A stretch of DNA of 17,098 bases from an uncultured Clostridia bacterium (GTDB lineage: Bacteria > Bacillota > Clostridia > TANB77 > CAG-508). Positions 15,707-17,098 of this stretch are shown piece after piece. A model generated the notes under the pieces. It ran no database searches. It worked only from the letters and a program-made list of their open reading frames with translations, and was not told the DNA's origin. Every line of letters starts with the position of its first letter. Positions within the stretch are counted from its first letter, which is position 1. The stretch lies in NCBI GenBank assembly GCA_934122035.1, contig CAKOVP010000029.1, forward strand, positions 1 to 17,098, given 5' to 3'. The position numbers and the translations under genes are program-made.

Positions 15707-15825
15707 ATCAGATATGCAGCAGACAAGCTCATTGAAATTAACAGCAGATAATCGCAGCAGCTGCCTGTCAGCGGAACTTGACCGTCAGGCAGTCAATCTG
15801 TGATCGGAATTTTCGTGGAGGGACA

Positions 15826-16425
15826 ATGACAAACGAAGAACTAAAGAACGAATTAATTAAAGTTGGTTTTCCAACAGACGCCGAAAGAAGAATGATAAAG
15901 AAGCGTGCGACGGAACTCGGAGCGTGCACTCTTATCACATGCAGTACATTTGATTCAACAGATGCGTATCCGTTTCTAGCGGTTGGAAACAGTCAGGATT
16001 TTCACAGAATAGTAAAAGTGCTGATCGATATTCTTTCAAAAGCAGAAATCAACCAGAAGCTGAATGAACAGATGATTGAAAATGAAGAGCTTCAGAACAG
16101 CATGACTGGAATTGCTGTAAGGCAGATACTGCTGGACATTATCAGCATCGAGAAAAACTTCTATCAATCAATGCCAGATCTGTATCCAGCAAAGGACAGA
16201 CTGGATGAGCCAATCTATTACGAAGATGTCGAAAGAGAATCTGTAAATGAAGCACTGCTGGATGTAGACAAGGCAGCAAAGCGTGCTGCTGTAATCATGC
16301 AGACACACATGGTCAAGGAATTCGGCTATGAAGAAGATGAGGCAAGGCAGGCGGAGTGCATGCTCATTGCAAAGAATAGAGTATCCGAAATCGTAGATCA
16401 GGTACTTGGCCTGAGTGAGGAATGA
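15826..16425 (+). CDS. Hypothetical soluble helical protein
   Basis: This 199-residue protein is not recognised. It begins MTNEELKNELIKVGFPTDAE and has an early beta stretch (ACTLITCSTFDSTDAYPFLAVGN). The rest is helical and charged, with many Glu and Lys residues (HRIVKVLIDILSKAEINQKL; AAKRAAVIMQTHMVKEFGYE). No metal or nucleotide motif or membrane span is seen. Start: ATG 15826 has GGAGGG four bases upstream. A longer frame from the TTG at 15778 would run through the tail of the split small ORF and has no site of its own, so it is rejected. The first five codons are almost identical to those of the split small ORF upstream (MTNEE in both, 14 of 15 bases), possibly a duplicated gene start. 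The stop overlaps none of the following gene. Confidence 0.7.
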   Translation: MTNEELKNELIKVGFPTDAERRMIKKRATELGACTLITCSTFDSTDAYPFLAVGNSQDFHRIVKVLIDILSKAEINQKLNEQMIENEELQNSMTGIAVRQILLDIISIEKNFYQSMPDLYPAKDRLDEPIYYEDVERESVNEALLDVDKAAKRAAVIMQTHMVKEFGYEEDEARQAECMLIAKNRVSEIVDQVLGLSEE

Positions 16426-16461
16426 GGCCAATTGCCACAAGCTTTGATGAGGGGGAAAAGT

Positions 16462-16848
16462 ATGGAAGAAGCAGAAAAAATGTCGGTGGTCATATTATCA
16501 CTGCATCAGAAATGGTGGCAGAAGATGATCACGGGCGAAAAGGTTCTAGAACTGCGAAAGACAAAGCCACAATGCAAAGCACCGTTCCGGGTGCTGGTGT
16601 ACGTCACAGGCGGTGTGGGAATAGTTGGCGAATTTATCTGCCAGGAAGTTACGGAAATCAAAGACCTTAAAGAAACAGAGAGAAAAAGCCAGGTTCCGGT
16701 ACATGATATCCAGAACTATGCAGTGGGGAGCAGAAACAAGTTGTACGGTTGGAAAGTTTCCAAAGTCAAAGAATATGAAAAGCCTCTGGCTCTTGCAATG
16801 CTTGGAATTAAACGAGCACCGCAGTCGTGGCAGTATATAAGATGTTGA
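16462..16848 (+). CDS. ASCH-domain protein
   Basis: This 128-residue protein is almost entirely one ASCH domain (an OB/PUA-like beta barrel). The family's signature comes early: SVVILSLHQKWWQKMITGEK followed by VLELRKTKP, where the GEK and ELRK residues line the ligand cleft. A strand VLVYVTGGVGIVGEFICQEV and later KLYGWKVSKVKEYEKPLAL follow, in the domain's usual order. ASCH proteins bind RNA or nucleotides, and some members process modified nucleosides. They are common on phages and mobile elements. Start: ATG 16462 has AGGGGGA upstream. ATG 16447 is also in frame but has no better site. It follows the preceding gene by 36 bases and is probably in the same operon. Confidence 0.85.
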   Translation: MEEAEKMSVVILSLHQKWWQKMITGEKVLELRKTKPQCKAPFRVLVYVTGGVGIVGEFICQEVTEIKDLKETERKSQVPVHDIQNYAVGSRNKLYGWKVSKVKEYEKPLALAMLGIKRAPQSWQYIRC

Positions 16849-16854
16849 TCTCCG

Positions 16855-16883
16855 TGAACTATCTGGAATTTCTGGATAGTTCA
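16855..16883 (+). repeat. Perfect 9-bp hairpin between ASCH and MazG-like genes
   Basis: TGAACTATC (16855-16863) pairs perfectly with GATAGTTCA (16875-16883) around an 11-base loop. No T-tract follows, so it is not a standard terminator. It lies seven bases after the ASCH stop and about 34 bases before the AAGGAGG of the next gene. It could be an operator, an RNA processing or stability element, or chance. Confidence 0.45.
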
Positions 16884-16926
16884 ATCCAACAACGTGTAGG
16901 AAATTAATTGCACATAAGGAGGCAAA

Positions 16927-17098
16927 ATGATAAAAAACGAAAAACTGAAAATTGCCGAACATTTCGGAGAAGCGGTGCAGATGCAACAGCTTGTAGAAGA
17001 AATGGCAGAACTCACAAAAGCCATCTGCAAATACGCAAGACTTAACGGACAAGGCCAGCCACTTGCGGAATCATTAACAAAAGAAACAGCGGAAGCAA
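16927..17098 (+). CDS. MazG-like NTP pyrophosphohydrolase, 5' part
   Basis: The gene runs off the right edge and only 57 codons are visible. The segment AEHFGEAVQMQQLVEEMAEL, continuing TKAICKY, carries the helical E-E-x-x-E motif of all-alpha NTP pyrophosphohydrolases (MazG/dUTPase-like), in which acidic residues hold magnesium and hydrolyse nucleoside triphosphates to monophosphates. The second acidic motif lies outside the window, so catalysis cannot be judged. Start: ATG 16927 with AAGGAGG (16917-16923) upstream. Such proteins are frequent in phage and mobile element accessory modules. Its association with the ASCH and SLOG genes suggests nucleotide handling. Confidence 0.75.
   Translation, partial: MIKNEKLKIAEHFGEAVQMQQLVEEMAELTKAICKYARLNGQGQPLAESLTKETAEA

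Larger units (their letters stand above)
13629..15803 (+). pseudogene. Small ORF (38-39 residues) split by the TnpB element
   Basis: AGGAG (13619-13623) five bases before ATG 13629 starts a frame reading MTNEEFV that runs into the TnpB element at about 13648 and soon stops. Right of the element, from 15707, a frame reads SDMQQTSSLKLTADNRSS and onward to a TGA at 15801-15803. Removing 13649-15706 joins GT to A and rejoins both parts in frame. Removing either copy of the shared TGTCAA repeat also keeps frame, adding one residue. The stop then lies 22 bases before the next start at 15826. The original product would be a short soluble peptide of unknown role in the operon. Unless the element excises or is spliced, it is broken here. 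Confidence 0.6.

Noticed and set aside
16422..16670. Plus-strand frame of 82 codons overlapping the ASCH gene
   Set aside because: It is in another frame of the ASCH domain, and the ASCH motifs are clearly in the 16462 frame.
16546..17052. Minus-strand frame of 168 codons across the ASCH and MazG-like genes
   Set aside because: It covers two recognisable + strand genes and their intergenic hairpin, and the product is of low-complexity Phe/Cys/Ser-rich composition typical of antisense frames.

Overview
The window looks like part of a conjugative element (an integrative conjugative element or a large plasmid) from a low-to-moderate G+C Firmicute, probably a gut Clostridia or Erysipelotrichia lineage. 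The evidence is strong AGGAGG-type ribosome binding sites, TTG and GTG starts, AT-rich coding sequence, and a Gram-positive type IV secretion gene set (CHAP hydrolase, VirD4/TcpA-like coupling protein, PrgI-like protein, VirB4 ATPase). The taxon is inferred from style and gene content; no rRNA or other marker gene is present. All supported genes lie on the + strand.

Region 1 (1-9588) is the transfer operon. It holds the 3' end of a CHAP-domain cell wall hydrolase, a VirD4-type coupling ATPase, a 400-residue protein with an acidic tail and three S1/OB-like units, a two-span PrgI/VirB3-like membrane protein, the VirB4 ATPase (overlapping the previous gene by 38 bases), and two less recognisable proteins of 259 and 275 residues. 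Four intrinsic-terminator-like hairpins with T-tracts sit between genes of this one operon, with almost no room for promoters behind them. This suggests that transcription needs antitermination or is deliberately attenuated.

Region 2 (9589-13620) starts with a possible 49-codon membrane peptide. Next comes a 597-residue protein with a winged-helix-like N-terminus and a ribbon-helix-helix-like C-terminus. An extended -10 promoter then sits so close to the next ATG that the mRNA of the YpsA-like SLOG gene should be leaderless. A hypothetical protein and a YdjM-like membrane protein follow in the same direction.

Region 3 (about 13629-15803) is an IS200/IS605-type TnpB-only element. It has a left-end hairpin, a leader with GNRA-loop hairpins, a tnpB gene with an intact RuvC triad but no visible zinc ribbon, and a 3' noncoding segment that folds into stems ending in a pseudoknot and TCAA, as expected of an omegaRNA/right end. 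No tnpA is present. Removing the element rejoins a 38- or 39-residue small ORF in frame, so the insertion split a small gene of the element and the boundaries can be read.

Region 4 (15826-17098) continues the accessory operon with a hypothetical protein, an ASCH-domain protein and the start of a MazG-like nucleotide pyrophosphohydrolase. Together with the SLOG protein these suggest a nucleotide- or RNA-handling cargo module, but no complete known defence system is recognisable. No tRNA, rRNA, CRISPR array, relaxase, integrase or origin was seen.
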